64,000 nt of DNA from Arthrobacter sp. ZGTC131 (GTDB lineage Bacteria; Actinomycetota; Actinomycetes; Actinomycetales; Micrococcaceae). Of the stretch, positions 8,050-16,548 are shown in pieces. The DNA lies in NCBI RefSeq assembly GCF_002929275.1, contig NZ_PJIK01000003.1, forward strand, positions 186,001 to 250,000, in the 5' to 3' direction. How positions within the stretch are numbered: the first letter of the stretch is position 1; each line of letters opens with the position of its first letter. The notes under the pieces were generated by a model that worked only from the letters and a program-made list of their open reading frames with translations, did not search any database and was not told the DNA's origin. Made by a program: the position numbers and the translations under genes.

Positions 8050-8898
8050 ATGCACCAGGGTGCGGGCGAAGGAACGATCATCAAAAGAGAACTGAGAAGC
8101 GCAGCGGGCAAGGCCGAAGACGCCACGAACTCGCGCGCGCTCGAGATGTTGGCCAGGGCGGGGTTTGCCGTGAGCGGCGTCCTCCATTTCCTGGTCGGGA
8201 CCATCGCCATCGGGCTGGCCACCGGAAAGAGCGGCCGGGCGGACGTCAGCGGCGCCGTCGGGGAGCTGGCCAGCCAGCCCGCGGGTCCTGTGCTTCTGTG
8301 GGGCAGCTTCGCGGCGTGCGTTGCCCTGGCCCTGTGGCAGACCAGTGACGCCATCTTCGACTTCGAGCATCTGCCGCCGAAGGACAAGACGGCCAAGAAG
8401 GCCAAGGCCGCAGCGCAGGCCGTCGTCTATGCGGCACTCGCTGTTACGCTCGCAGCGTTCGCGCGCGGGACCGGCCAGGACAACAGGGAATCCACCAGCG
8501 ACATGACCGTCAGCGTCCTGAAGGCACCGGGCGGCGTCCTGCTCCTGGTACTGATCGGAGCGGGCGTGGCCATCACCGGGATCTTCTACGCTGTGCGCGG
8601 TTTCAAGAAGTCCTTCGAAAAGCACATCAACATGCCGCCCTCACCCAACGCACGGAAGGCCGTGACCGGGCTGGGCATCGCCGGGTATGCGGCCAAGGGC
8701 GTTGCCCTCTTCGTGACGGGCCTGCTGGTTGTCATCGCCGCCGTCACGGCGCATCCGGAACAATCGACGGGACTCGACGGCGGCCTCAGGGCGCTGCGTG
8801 AACAGCCGTTCGGGATCTACGTTCTGGGCGCCGTGGGCGTGGGACTCATCTGCTACGGCGTCTACATGGTGGTGCGGGCCAAGCTCGCCCGGATGTAG
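8050..8898 (+). CDS. DUF1206 membrane protein
   Basis: Predicted integral membrane protein of 282 residues. Three similar units, each of two hydrophobic helices, are visible (about 35-95, 118-180 and 205-275), each opening with a Gly-rich amphipathic start such as ARAGFAVSGVLHFLVG and GIAGYAAKGVALFVTG. This is the DUF1206 pattern common in Actinobacteria and without known function. The start is uncertain because no clear ribosome site precedes the ATG. It ends just before a GC-rich hairpin and converges with the anti-sigma gene. Confidence 0.8.
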   Translation: MHQGAGEGTIIKRELRSAAGKAEDATNSRALEMLARAGFAVSGVLHFLVGTIAIGLATGKSGRADVSGAVGELASQPAGPVLLWGSFAACVALALWQTSDAIFDFEHLPPKDKTAKKAKAAAQAVVYAALAVTLAAFARGTGQDNRESTSDMTVSVLKAPGGVLLLVLIGAGVAITGIFYAVRGFKKSFEKHINMPPSPNARKAVTGLGIAGYAAKGVALFVTGLLVVIAAVTAHPEQSTGLDGGLRALREQPFGIYVLGAVGVGLICYGVYMVVRAKLARM

Positions 8899-8920
8899 CC
8901 CGGCCTCTCAGCTTCCACCC

Positions 8921-8948
8921 GCGCGCCCACGCCCGCCGACGGGCGCGC
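8921..8948. terminator. Bidirectional hairpin terminator
   Basis: GCGCGCCC (8921-8928) pairs perfectly with GGGCGCGC (8941-8948) across a 12-base spacer, in the 54-bp gap between two convergent genes. No U-run follows, which is common in high-GC genomes. Confidence 0.55.
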
Positions 8949-8952
8949 CTGC

Positions 8953-9639
8953 TCAACCGCCCGGCACTGCCACCACGGCTATGGTCTGCTGCCGGTCGTT
9001 CCGCAGCTCAACGCTGGCGATGCTCGTGTACTGAACCGGCGTGGCGCTGGTGACCGTGACCCGTCCGCTGGGAGTCGCCATCCAGGCGCAGGCGCGGTCC
9101 TCGGCCCCGGCGCGGTCCTTCACCCACAGCGACAGCTTTCCGTCCTGGGGCAGGCTCCGTCCGTCCACGGCAAGTTCAGTGCCCCACGTCTTTTTGACCA
9201 TGCCCACGGTGACCTGGATGCCGGTGTCCGACTGCACGGAGTAGCTCGCATCAGGCTTCCTTGCCGGGTCCAGAAGCGGCGCCGCCGCGAAGCCGAGGGC
9301 AAGGCAGGCGGCCGCGATCACGCCGACCAAGGCGGCCAGCCGCCGTCGGGAATTCCGACGGCGGGCGGCCAGTTCGTCGAAGACAGTTTGCGGAACGCTG
9401 ACCGCCGGCTCTCCTGCACCGCGGCCCGAACCGGGTGCCCGGTGCGCCGGGACGGCGAGCGCCACGGCGTCGGGCACCGGCACCGCCGTCAACAGGCCGG
9501 GAAGGCTTTTCAGGTCCTCTAGTTCGCTGCGGCACATGCCGCATTGCTGGAGATGGTCCTCGAAGCGCGTCTTGTCTGCGTCATCGAGTCCTCCCAGCAG
9601 GTATGCCCCCAACAGCTCGTGGAGTTCCTTGCCGTTCAC
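8953..9639 (-). CDS. Anti-sigma factor with zinc finger and single membrane segment
   Basis: Protein of 228 residues. The N-terminal H-x3-C-x2-C motif (His29, Cys33, Cys36) is that of zinc-binding anti-sigma (ZAS/HC2) domains. A Pro/Ala-rich linker and basic patch RRRNSRRR precede one membrane helix (about 100-120), and the remainder is an extracytoplasmic RskA-like domain. The GTG start at 9639 overlaps the sigma factor stop in a GTGA, which couples their translation. It should hold the partner sigma factor at the membrane until a signal arrives; the signal is not evident. Confidence 0.88.
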   Translation of the reverse strand: MNGKELHELLGAYLLGGLDDADKTRFEDHLQQCGMCRSELEDLKSLPGLLTAVPVPDAVALAVPAHRAPGSGRGAGEPAVSVPQTVFDELAARRRNSRRRLAALVGVIAAACLALGFAAAPLLDPARKPDASYSVQSDTGIQVTVGMVKKTWGTELAVDGRSLPQDGKLSLWVKDRAGAEDRACAWMATPSGRVTVTSATPVQYTSIASVELRNDRQQTIAVVAVPGG

Positions 9640-10136
9640 CGTTCCACACCCATTTCATCAAGAATTGTCCGCAGGGCCTTCACCGCGTAGAAGGCCCTGG
9701 ATTTGACTGTGCCGCTTGGAATGTTCAGCTGCACCGCGGCCTCGTTCACCGTGAAACGCCGGTAATGCAGCGCCACCAGCACATCGCGGTGTTCCGCGCT
9801 CAGCCGGAGCAGGGCCTCCTCCATCAGGACCCTGTTCAGCAGCTCGTCGACCCTGCCGGTAACCTCCGCCGGGTCCGCCAGCTCGCGGTCATCCGCCTCC
9901 TGCGGCCTTCGCTGGGATTTCCGGTAGTTGTCGATCATGACGTTCCGGGCCGTCCGGAACAGGTAGCTGCGCATGCTGCCCGTGATCTCGGGCGCCTGCT
10001 GCCAGACGCGCAGGACTGTTTCCTGCACAATGTCATCAGCCAGGTGCGGGTCACGGGAGGCGCTGAGCACGAACCGGCGCAGGGCCGTTCCGTGCTCACG
10101 GTAGATCGCGGCCACCACGTCCTCATCCAGTGGCAT
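9636..10136 (-). CDS. ECF-type RNA polymerase sigma factor
   Basis: Sigma-70 family factor of 166 residues containing only regions 2 and 4. Region 2 is seen in DPHLADDIVQETVLRVW and the aromatic-rich YLFRTARNVMIDNYRK; region 4 contains LNIPSGTVKSR. The ATG at 10136 is chosen because GGGAGG lies six bases upstream; an in-frame start at 10196 lacks this. It is co-transcribed with its anti-sigma factor and divergent from a lipoprotein gene that may be a target. Arrangement and length resemble the SigK/RskA and SigL groups of Actinobacteria. Confidence 0.92.
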   Translation of the reverse strand: MPLDEDVVAAIYREHGTALRRFVLSASRDPHLADDIVQETVLRVWQQAPEITGSMRSYLFRTARNVMIDNYRKSQRRPQEADDRELADPAEVTGRVDELLNRVLMEEALLRLSAEHRDVLVALHYRRFTVNEAAVQLNIPSGTVKSRAFYAVKALRTILDEMGVER

Positions 10137-10326
10137 GTGCGACCTCCCTGCAGCGACACGATGAAGCCGGTCCGCGTGAACCGGCATTCCTGGCAAATAC
10201 GACGTCGGCGGCCGCCGAAAAGTTCATTCCTGCGAGTCGCAGATTCTTTGAACCATTCTTCACCTTTGTGCGTCATTCCAAATAGCGCCGGTTCCCAGTC
10301 TGCCGGCCTGAGCCAAGGAGCAGCAC

Positions 10327-10830
10327 ATGAACAAGCAACTGAGCGTTGGCCTCGCAGTTCTGGCCCTAGCCGCCTCGCTGACTGCCTGTGGCGGCGGCAC
10401 CGGCACAGCGCCCACCACGGCCGCCCCGGAGACCACCACCGCATCGCCGGCAACCACGGCCCCCGCCACCGAAGGCGCCACGGTGGACCTCAAGACGGCA
10501 GAGTCCAGCGCCGGCAACATTGTGGTTGACGGCAAGGGCATGAGTGTTTACTACTTCACCAAGGACGTCAAGGACTCCGGAAAGAGCAACTGCACCGGAG
10601 AGTGCCTCGTGGCCTGGCCGCCGGTGATCACCACCAGCGACACCCCGAAGGTTGAGGGCGTGACCGGGACCGTCGGTACCATCACCACCCCCGACGGCAA
10701 GAAGCAGGTGACCGTCAACGGCATGCCGGTCTACCTGTGGGAAAAGGACAAGGCCCCCGGTGACGTCACGGGTCAGGGCGTGGGCAACGTCTGGTACCTC
10801 GTGGCACCCGACGGAACGATGATCAAGTAG
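10327..10830 (+). CDS. COG4315-type secreted lipoprotein
   Basis: Lipoprotein of 167 residues with a type II signal peptide: LTAC lipobox, lipidated Cys21. A Thr/Ala/Pro-rich spacer (about 25-50) is followed by two copies of the secreted-repeat domain, recognisable by SVYYFTKDVKDSGKSNCTG with CLVAWPP, and VYLWEKDKAPGDVTGQG with VWYLVAPDG. Function is unknown; members are exported and often lie near sigma/anti-sigma pairs or redox genes. AAGGAG precedes the ATG. It is divergent from the ECF sigma factor, suggesting that sigma factor may drive it. Confidence 0.87.
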   Translation: MNKQLSVGLAVLALAASLTACGGGTGTAPTTAAPETTTASPATTAPATEGATVDLKTAESSAGNIVVDGKGMSVYYFTKDVKDSGKSNCTGECLVAWPPVITTSDTPKVEGVTGTVGTITTPDGKKQVTVNGMPVYLWEKDKAPGDVTGQGVGNVWYLVAPDGTMIK

Positions 10831-10848
10831 CAGGCAGCAATCCTGGCG

Positions 10849-10874
10849 GCCGGCGCCTGCCCGCAGGCGCCGGC
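10849..10874 (+). terminator. GC-rich hairpin after the lipoprotein gene
   Basis: Twelve-base perfect arms GCCGGCGCCTGC / GCAGGCGCCGGC enclose two bases, starting 19 bp after the stop codon. A likely intrinsic terminator without a U-tract. The next gene starts 15 bp later and probably has its own promoter. Confidence 0.6.
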
Positions 10875-10888
10875 ACTACCATCGGAGC

Positions 10889-11482
10889 ATGACAACTACA
10901 CACGACCTGAAGTCCGCCGCAAAGACGTGGCAGACCATGGTGGATAGCAATCAGGCGCTGCTGCTGCGGAAGTCCGGGCATGATGTCACCTGGTGGGCAG
11001 CGAAGGGGCACGCCCAGGGGCTGAAAAACGATGCCGAGCTCCGCGCCTGGATGCGCGACGAGCACGGCATCACCGGGTACGCCCAGTACGCCGTGTCCTG
11101 GGAGATGTTCGGCTATCCGGAGTTCATGCTGCGCGACGCCGATGAACTCATCGATGGCCAGTACGAGGACCACCCGCACCTGCGGCCCATCGCCAATACC
11201 CTCCTGGCATGGGCCGCAGCCCACCAGGGCGTGGAAATCCAGATGCGCAAAGGCTACGTGTCCCTGCACAGCAGCAGGCGCAAGTTCGCCCAGGTGACCC
11301 GGGCGAACAAGACGGCGGTGGACGTGGCACTGAGGATCGAGGCGCCTAGTGGGGGACGTCTCGAGGAGGTCAAGGTCCGGGCCGGGGACTTCTTCGACCG
11401 CAAGGTGCGCCTCACGTCCGTGGAACAGGTGGACCAGGAACTCCTGGACCTCCTGGAGACGGCGCTGGAACAAAACAGCTAA
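10889..11482 (+). CDS. DUF5655-domain protein with DUF4287-like N-terminus
   Basis: Cytoplasmic protein of 197 residues. Residues 1-80 (VTWWAAKGHAQGLKNDAELR, WMRDEHGITGYAQYAV) resemble DUF4287, a short helical module. From about 90 on, HPHLRPIANTLL, RKGYVSLHSSRRKFAQV and the C-terminal RLTSVEQVDQELLDLL match DUF5655. The role is unknown. The ATG has no spaced Shine-Dalgarno sequence, but TACCAT ends seven bases upstream, so the message may be leaderless. Confidence 0.75.
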   Translation: MTTTHDLKSAAKTWQTMVDSNQALLLRKSGHDVTWWAAKGHAQGLKNDAELRAWMRDEHGITGYAQYAVSWEMFGYPEFMLRDADELIDGQYEDHPHLRPIANTLLAWAAAHQGVEIQMRKGYVSLHSSRRKFAQVTRANKTAVDVALRIEAPSGGRLEEVKVRAGDFFDRKVRLTSVEQVDQELLDLLETALEQNS

Positions 11483-11584
11483 CCAGCGCCGCCACCGCCG
11501 ATCGATCCAGGCCCCGCCGATCGACCGGACCTCGCGTCCGTTTCGACGGTTCCGTGCACACTCGACGACGCGAAACCGCTGACC

Positions 11585-13144
11585 TCAGCCGGTGACGCTG
11601 AGGCTCACCAGGGTGCCGCCGTCGCCCTCTGCCAGCAGGCCGACGGCGGTGCTTGAGCCCGCGGGGAAGACCTGGTCGGTGATGGTGGCCAGGCCGTCCT
11701 GGGCGAAGACCTCCACCGAACAGCGGTCCAGGAACACCCGGAGCCGAAGCCGGCCGTCAACGAGGGGAACTGCCACCCGCTCGACTGAGGGGAAGGCCTC
11801 GTGGAAGCCGACATTGCCTGACGCCGTCCGGTCGAGGCTGAGCTCCCCCGAGCCGGAATCATAGGCCAGCACGGTGCGCTCCGATCCGCCAGCAAGTCCG
11901 TCGGCAGACGCTTCGGCAGCCCCGCCGGCAGCTCCCCCGCCCGCACGGAGCACGAAGCCCACCTTGCCGGTAGAGCCGGGCCGGAATTCGGCATCGATCC
12001 GCAAAACGTCACCGGACGCCGCGGCCGGAAGCCAGGTGACGCCGTCGGCCAGTTCCTGTCCGCCCCGGGCGAGCAGCTCCGTTCCCGAAGCCGCCAGCGG
12101 ATCCACGGCCTCCTGCACCAGCACCGGACGCCCGCCGCGGGTCTCCAGCCGAACCTCCCGGACCAAGGACATCGCACTTCGCCAGCCGTCGGACGGCGTG
12201 GCGGCGGCGTACTGCCAGTTGTTCATCCAGCCGATCATGAGTCGGCGGCCGCCGGGGACGTTGCTGAAGGACACGGCCGCGTAGTAGTCCCGGCCCCAGT
12301 CCAGCCAGCCGTAGTCGGCCATGCGGCTGTCGTCAGCCTGGCGGCCCTCGGTGACAGTGGTTTCGGAACGGAACGCGACGCCGTCGAACGTTCCGAGGAA
12401 GTACTGGCCGCCGGAGCCGCCGGCGATGCCGCCCGGGCTCAGGTTGACCACCAGCACCCACCGGGTGTTCCCGGCGTCGCCGTCCACGGGCAGTTCAAAC
12501 AGGTCCGGGCATTCCCAGACGCCGTCGGTGGCGTTCGCTGGTCCGAAGGTGCTCAGGTACTCCCACGACTTCAGGTCCGGGGACTTGTACAGGACCACCT
12601 CATGCTTGAGTGCCTCGACGGCGACCATCACCCAGTACCGTCCGGCAGCGCCGTCGTACCAGAAGACCTTGGGGTCCCGGAAGTCCGAGGACTCCCGGTC
12701 CAGCACCGGGTTGCCGGCGTACTTGGTCCAGGTGGCGCCGTCGTCCGTGCTGTACGCCAGGGACTGCGCCTGCCGGCCGGCGAGTGGGGAGGCGGGCGAA
12801 TAGGCGCTGGTGTAGATCGCCACGAGTGGCGGCACTCCCCCGGCACCAAACCCGCTGGTGTTGTGGACATCCAGCACGGCGGACCCGGAGAAGATGGCCT
12901 CCTGCTCGTCGCAGGAGATGGCAACGGGCTGCTCGTCCCAGTGCAGCAAGTCCGCCGAGGTGGCATGACCCCAGGACATGTTGCCCCAGACGTCGCCGTG
13001 CGGGTTGTGCTGATAGAAGAGGTGGTACACGCCGTTGGCGTACACGAGGCCGTTGGGGTCGTTCAGCCAGTTGCGTTCCGCGGCGTAGTGCCACTGGGGC
13101 CGGTACCGGCAGTCAAGCGCGGTGGTGGTATTCAGGGAAGTCAT
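11585..13144 (-). CDS. Glycoside hydrolase family 32 (beta-fructofuranosidase / sucrose or fructan hydrolase)
   Basis: Hydrolase of 519 residues that releases fructose from sucrose or fructo-oligosaccharides. All three GH32 catalytic signatures are present: WLNDPNG (26-32, Asp29 nucleophile), FRDPKVF (about 153, transition-state Asp) and WECPDL (about 208, Glu acid/base). A C-terminal beta-sandwich follows (from about 340). There is no signal peptide, so it acts inside the cell on imported substrate. The ATG at 13144 is preferred; an upstream in-frame GTG at 13189 would overlap the permease gene. It is the last gene of the LacI-controlled transport operon. Confidence 0.93.
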   Translation of the reverse strand: MTSLNTTTALDCRYRPQWHYAAERNWLNDPNGLVYANGVYHLFYQHNPHGDVWGNMSWGHATSADLLHWDEQPVAISCDEQEAIFSGSAVLDVHNTSGFGAGGVPPLVAIYTSAYSPASPLAGRQAQSLAYSTDDGATWTKYAGNPVLDRESSDFRDPKVFWYDGAAGRYWVMVAVEALKHEVVLYKSPDLKSWEYLSTFGPANATDGVWECPDLFELPVDGDAGNTRWVLVVNLSPGGIAGGSGGQYFLGTFDGVAFRSETTVTEGRQADDSRMADYGWLDWGRDYYAAVSFSNVPGGRRLMIGWMNNWQYAAATPSDGWRSAMSLVREVRLETRGGRPVLVQEAVDPLAASGTELLARGGQELADGVTWLPAAASGDVLRIDAEFRPGSTGKVGFVLRAGGGAAGGAAEASADGLAGGSERTVLAYDSGSGELSLDRTASGNVGFHEAFPSVERVAVPLVDGRLRLRVFLDRCSVEVFAQDGLATITDQVFPAGSSTAVGLLAEGDGGTLVSLSVTG

Positions 13145-13175
13145 TGTCAGCTTTCGCACTAGGAGCAGGCCGGAA

Positions 13176-14054
13176 TCAGCCTTTGACACCGCTGGAGGCG
13201 ATGCTGTTGATGAAGGAGCGCTGGAACGCGATGAACAGGATGACCACGGGCACCGTGATCAGGGACGCGTAGGCCATCACCTCGCCCCAGGAGACGTTGA
13301 GCTGGAAGAAGTACTGGATGCCGATCATCACCGGGCGCAGTTCCTCGGACTGGACCACCATGAGCGGCCAGAGGTAGGAATTCCAGGCTGGCAGGAACGT
13401 CAGGATGGCCACGGTGGCGGTGGCGGGGCCGGCGAGCGGCATGACCACCTGGCGGTAGATCTTGAACCAGCCGGCGCCGTCGATCCTGGCGGCCTCGTCC
13501 AGTTCCTTCGGGATGGACTCGAAGTACTGGTGGTACAGGTAGATGGAGAACGCGTTGGCGATGAACGGGATGATCTGGACCTGGTACGTGTCCAGCCAGC
13601 CCTTCGAGATCTCCAGGCTGAACCCGTTGAGCTCGAAGTACGGCAGCTGGTTCACCCACCACACCAAGGGCAGGGCCAGCGTCTGGAACGGCACAATCAG
13701 CGTGGCGAGGATGGCCGTGAAGACCACGCGCTTGCCGCGCACCTCCATGCGGGACAGAGCGAAGGCGCACAGGCTGTTGATGAAGATGCCGAGCACCACG
13801 GTCACCGCGGAAACCCCGATGGAGTTGATCAGGAAGCGGGCTGCCGGGACACGGTCGAACACCGCGGTGTAGTTGTCCAGCGAGATGTTGCCGATCGGCA
13901 GGAACGCGGCGACGGAGGACATGTCACCGAAGATCTGCTGGTCCGGCTTGAGCGAGGACACCAGCATGAACACGATCGGGAAGGCGGCGACGGCGGCGAA
14001 CACGATGCGCACGAGCATGGCGCCGAACGAGCTGAGGCGGAGTGCGTTTTTCAC
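13176..14054 (-). CDS. Carbohydrate ABC transporter permease (MalG type)
   Basis: Inner-membrane permease of 292 residues, six helices, with the CUT1 EAA loop ELDEAARIDGAGWFKIYRQV (about 188-207) that contacts the ATPase. The stop of the upstream permease lies one base from its start, so the two are co-translated. It pairs with the MalF-type subunit to import fructosides for the GH32 enzyme. No ATPase gene lies in this operon, so an MsmK/UgpC-type ATPase must be supplied from elsewhere. Confidence 0.92.
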   Translation of the reverse strand: MKNALRLSSFGAMLVRIVFAAVAAFPIVFMLVSSLKPDQQIFGDMSSVAAFLPIGNISLDNYTAVFDRVPAARFLINSIGVSAVTVVLGIFINSLCAFALSRMEVRGKRVVFTAILATLIVPFQTLALPLVWWVNQLPYFELNGFSLEISKGWLDTYQVQIIPFIANAFSIYLYHQYFESIPKELDEAARIDGAGWFKIYRQVVMPLAGPATATVAILTFLPAWNSYLWPLMVVQSEELRPVMIGIQYFFQLNVSWGEVMAYASLITVPVVILFIAFQRSFINSIASSGVKG

Positions 14055-14055
14055 G

Positions 14056-15021
14056 TCAGTCCTTCTCTCGGGTCAGGTAGCGCTGCACCGCTGAGATGAG
14101 CAGCACGAGGACAAAGAAAACAAGCGATATGGCCGAGGCGTACGCAGTTTCCTGCTGCTTGAAGCCGGAGCGGACAGCCTCGTAGATGATGGTGGTGGTG
14201 GAGTCGAGCGGACCGCCCTGGGTCATCACGCTGACCTGGTCGAAGAGTCCCAGCGCCTGGATGGTGATGGTCACCAGCACCAGGCTCCGGGTGTGCTTGA
14301 GGCCCGGCCAGGTCACGTAGCGGAACTGGTGCCAGCGGCTGGCGCCGTCCAGCTGGGCGGCCTCGTACAGTTCACCGGAGATGCTCTGCAACCCGGCGAG
14401 CCAGATGATCATGTGGAAGCCGGCTGCCTGCCAGATGGACAGCGCGATGATGGCCGGCATGGCCGTGGCTGGGTCGTTGAGCCAATCGGCGCCCTGGATG
14501 AGACCGAAGCTGAAGGTGGACAGCAGCTCGTTGATCAGGCCGTCCTTGCGGTACATGAACAGCCACAGCAGGGAGACCACCACCATGGACGTGACCACGG
14601 GCAGGAAGTAGACGGTGCGGAAGAAATTCACGCCGCGGAACTTCTTGTTGATGAGCAGCGCCATTGCCAGTGCCAGGGCCGACTGGACCGGCACCACCAC
14701 GACGGCGAAGTAGCTGACATTCAGGAGTGCCCGCCAGAACGTGGGATCGGCGAAGAGCCGGGCGAAGTTGTCCGTGCCGACGAACTCCACGGGCCGCGGC
14801 GAGATCAGCCGTGCATTGGTGAACGCCAGGCCGAAGCCGAGGATCGCGGGGAGGAACACGAAAGCGAGGAGCAGGACGGCGGCCGGCGCGATCATGCCCC
14901 AGCCGCTGAGCTGTTCGCGCAGGTAGCCGGCACGCCGGCGGCGCGGGGCGGCGGAGGGTGCCGGGGCGCCGGGTGGGGTGGCGCCGGGACGGGGCCGGGA
15001 GGGAAGCTGGGTGGTTGTCAT
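14056..15021 (-). CDS. Carbohydrate ABC transporter permease (MalF type)
   Basis: Permease of 321 residues with a Pro/Arg-rich cytoplasmic leader of about 35 residues and six helices. The EAA loop is ELYEAAQLDGASRWHQFRYV (about 222-241). It sits between the binding-protein gene (84 bp upstream) and the MalG-type permease (one-base gap) in the LacI-controlled fructoside operon. Confidence 0.92.
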   Translation of the reverse strand: MTTTQLPSRPRPGATPPGAPAPSAAPRRRRAGYLREQLSGWGMIAPAAVLLLAFVFLPAILGFGLAFTNARLISPRPVEFVGTDNFARLFADPTFWRALLNVSYFAVVVVPVQSALALAMALLINKKFRGVNFFRTVYFLPVVTSMVVVSLLWLFMYRKDGLINELLSTFSFGLIQGADWLNDPATAMPAIIALSIWQAAGFHMIIWLAGLQSISGELYEAAQLDGASRWHQFRYVTWPGLKHTRSLVLVTITIQALGLFDQVSVMTQGGPLDSTTTIIYEAVRSGFKQQETAYASAISLVFFVLVLLISAVQRYLTREKD

Positions 15022-15105
15022 GGGAGTCTCCGTTGACAGTCAGTGCCGGGGGTACGACGACGGCGGCAGTTGCCGGCCGCCGTCGTCGGACCGTTGGGCG
15101 GCTGG

Positions 15106-16401
15106 CTAGCTCTTGTAGCCGCCATTGGACTTGATGTTGGCGTCAATCGCCTTGACCGCCTTGTCCAGCACGGTCTTGGGGTCGGCACCGGCCAGGATGT
15201 CCTGGACCGCCTTGCCGTACTCGGTGGCGATGAACGGGTAGGCGGGCGTTTCCGGCCGCATGACCGCGTAGTTGCGCGAGAATTCCATGAAGACCCGGTT
15301 GGCGCCGTCCTCGGCGAAGGCCGGCAGCAGCGCCGCGGCCTCGTCGGTGGCGGGGATCGTTCCAGTGGCCTTCGCCACGGCGGCCAGGTTTTCCGGCTTC
15401 AGTGAGTAGGAGAGGTAGTCCATGGCGGCGTCGGAGTTCTTGCAGTCGCTGGTCACGCCCCACTGCCAGGAGGCGCCACCGATCTTGGGGCCGTTGCCGA
15501 GGTCCACCGTGGGCATGACCACGAGGTCCTTGCCGAGCGCTGCCCGGGCTTTGTCGGCCGCCCAAGAGCCGGTGTACAGGAGGCCGCTCTTGTTGTTCAG
15601 GAAGTCCTGGGTAGAGTCCTTGCCGCTCTTTTTGGCCATGAAGCCCTGGTCGGCCAGGCCGCGGAACCACTCGGCCCATGCAACGGCCTTGTCCCCGTTG
15701 AGGGTTCCGTCCGCCGACTGGAAGCCGTCGCGGTTGATCAGGTCGGCGCCGAAGGACTGCAGGAACGGCGAGTAGCCGTAGGGCAGCCACTCCCCCGAGC
15801 CGGCCGTGCCCATGTCCAGGGGGTACTGCCACTTGCCCAGTGCCTTGAGCTTGGTCAGCGCATCCTGGAACTCCTCCTTGGTCCACGGCTTCTCGATGGT
15901 GGCCACGCGCACGCCGGCCGCCTTGAGGTCCGAGGCCCTGGCGAGCATGGCGAGGGCAACGTCGTAGTGGCCCACTGCGTAGGTTTCACCCTCCCACTTG
16001 GCCACGGTGCTGGGCAGGTTCTTGGAAAGGTCGGCCGAGAGCTTCAGCGGGGTCAGGTACTTGGCCCACGCCCAGTTGGGCACGTTGGGGCCGTCGATGT
16101 CCACGATGCACGGCAGCTTTCCGGCCGCTGCGGCGGAGACCACGGAGTCGTTGTAGGAGTCCTGCGGGAACGCCTGCACCTTGATCTGGGCCTTGGCGGC
16201 GCCGCTCTTGTTGTAGGAATCCACAACAGATTTGATGGCCGCCAGTTCCTCCGGGTTGCCTGCGTTGTGGGTCCACATGGTGATTTCGTTGGTGGCGTCG
16301 GAGGTGGCGGATGCGCTGCCCTTGCCGCAGGCGCCGAGGCTGCCCACGAGTGCCGCCGCGGCTATGCTGGTGGCCAGGATCCGTGTGAATCGCTTGTTCA
16401 T
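15106..16401 (-). CDS. ABC transporter extracellular solute-binding protein (family 1)
   Basis: Lipoprotein of 431 residues with signal sequence ending LGAC (lipidated Cys25). The mature part shows the family 1 sugar-binding fold: ITMWTHNAGNPEELAAI after the lipid anchor and PYGYSPFLQSFGADL mid-protein. It captures the sugar for the two permeases downstream; association with GH32 points to sucrose or fructo-oligosaccharides. The gene follows the lacI stop by 147 bp, with a hairpin in the gap. Confidence 0.92.
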   Translation of the reverse strand: MNKRFTRILATSIAAAALVGSLGACGKGSASATSDATNEITMWTHNAGNPEELAAIKSVVDSYNKSGAAKAQIKVQAFPQDSYNDSVVSAAAAGKLPCIVDIDGPNVPNWAWAKYLTPLKLSADLSKNLPSTVAKWEGETYAVGHYDVALAMLARASDLKAAGVRVATIEKPWTKEEFQDALTKLKALGKWQYPLDMGTAGSGEWLPYGYSPFLQSFGADLINRDGFQSADGTLNGDKAVAWAEWFRGLADQGFMAKKSGKDSTQDFLNNKSGLLYTGSWAADKARAALGKDLVVMPTVDLGNGPKIGGASWQWGVTSDCKNSDAAMDYLSYSLKPENLAAVAKATGTIPATDEAAALLPAFAEDGANRVFMEFSRNYAVMRPETPAYPFIATEYGKAVQDILAGADPKTVLDKAVKAIDANIKSNGGYKS

Positions 16402-16454
16402 AATGGTCCAGTCTTTCTGCTGATTTTGCGCGTGGATGATTGGCCCGGGGTCCT

Positions 16455-16488
16455 AAGGGGCGCGGCCGGTGCAACGGCCGCGTCCCTT
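16455..16488. terminator. Stem-loop between lacI and the binding-protein gene
   Basis: Arms of 14 bp (16455-16468 and 16475-16488) match at 13 positions with a GTGCAA loop. Placed just downstream of the lacI stop on the minus strand, it may attenuate read-through from the regulator into the transport genes or protect the 5' end of the binding-protein message. A GCT-rich run (about 16524-16547) precedes it. Confidence 0.5.
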
Positions 16489-16548
16489 CTTATAGGGACA
16501 CCGGGAGGTGTAACGGTGGTGGTTGATGCTGCTGCTACTGCTGCTCAG

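Noticed and set aside
6931-8625. Antisense frame of about 560 codons over trmB and the DUF1206 gene
   Set aside because: Crosses two genes with clear sense function and reads as low-complexity Arg/Gly/His-rich sequence.
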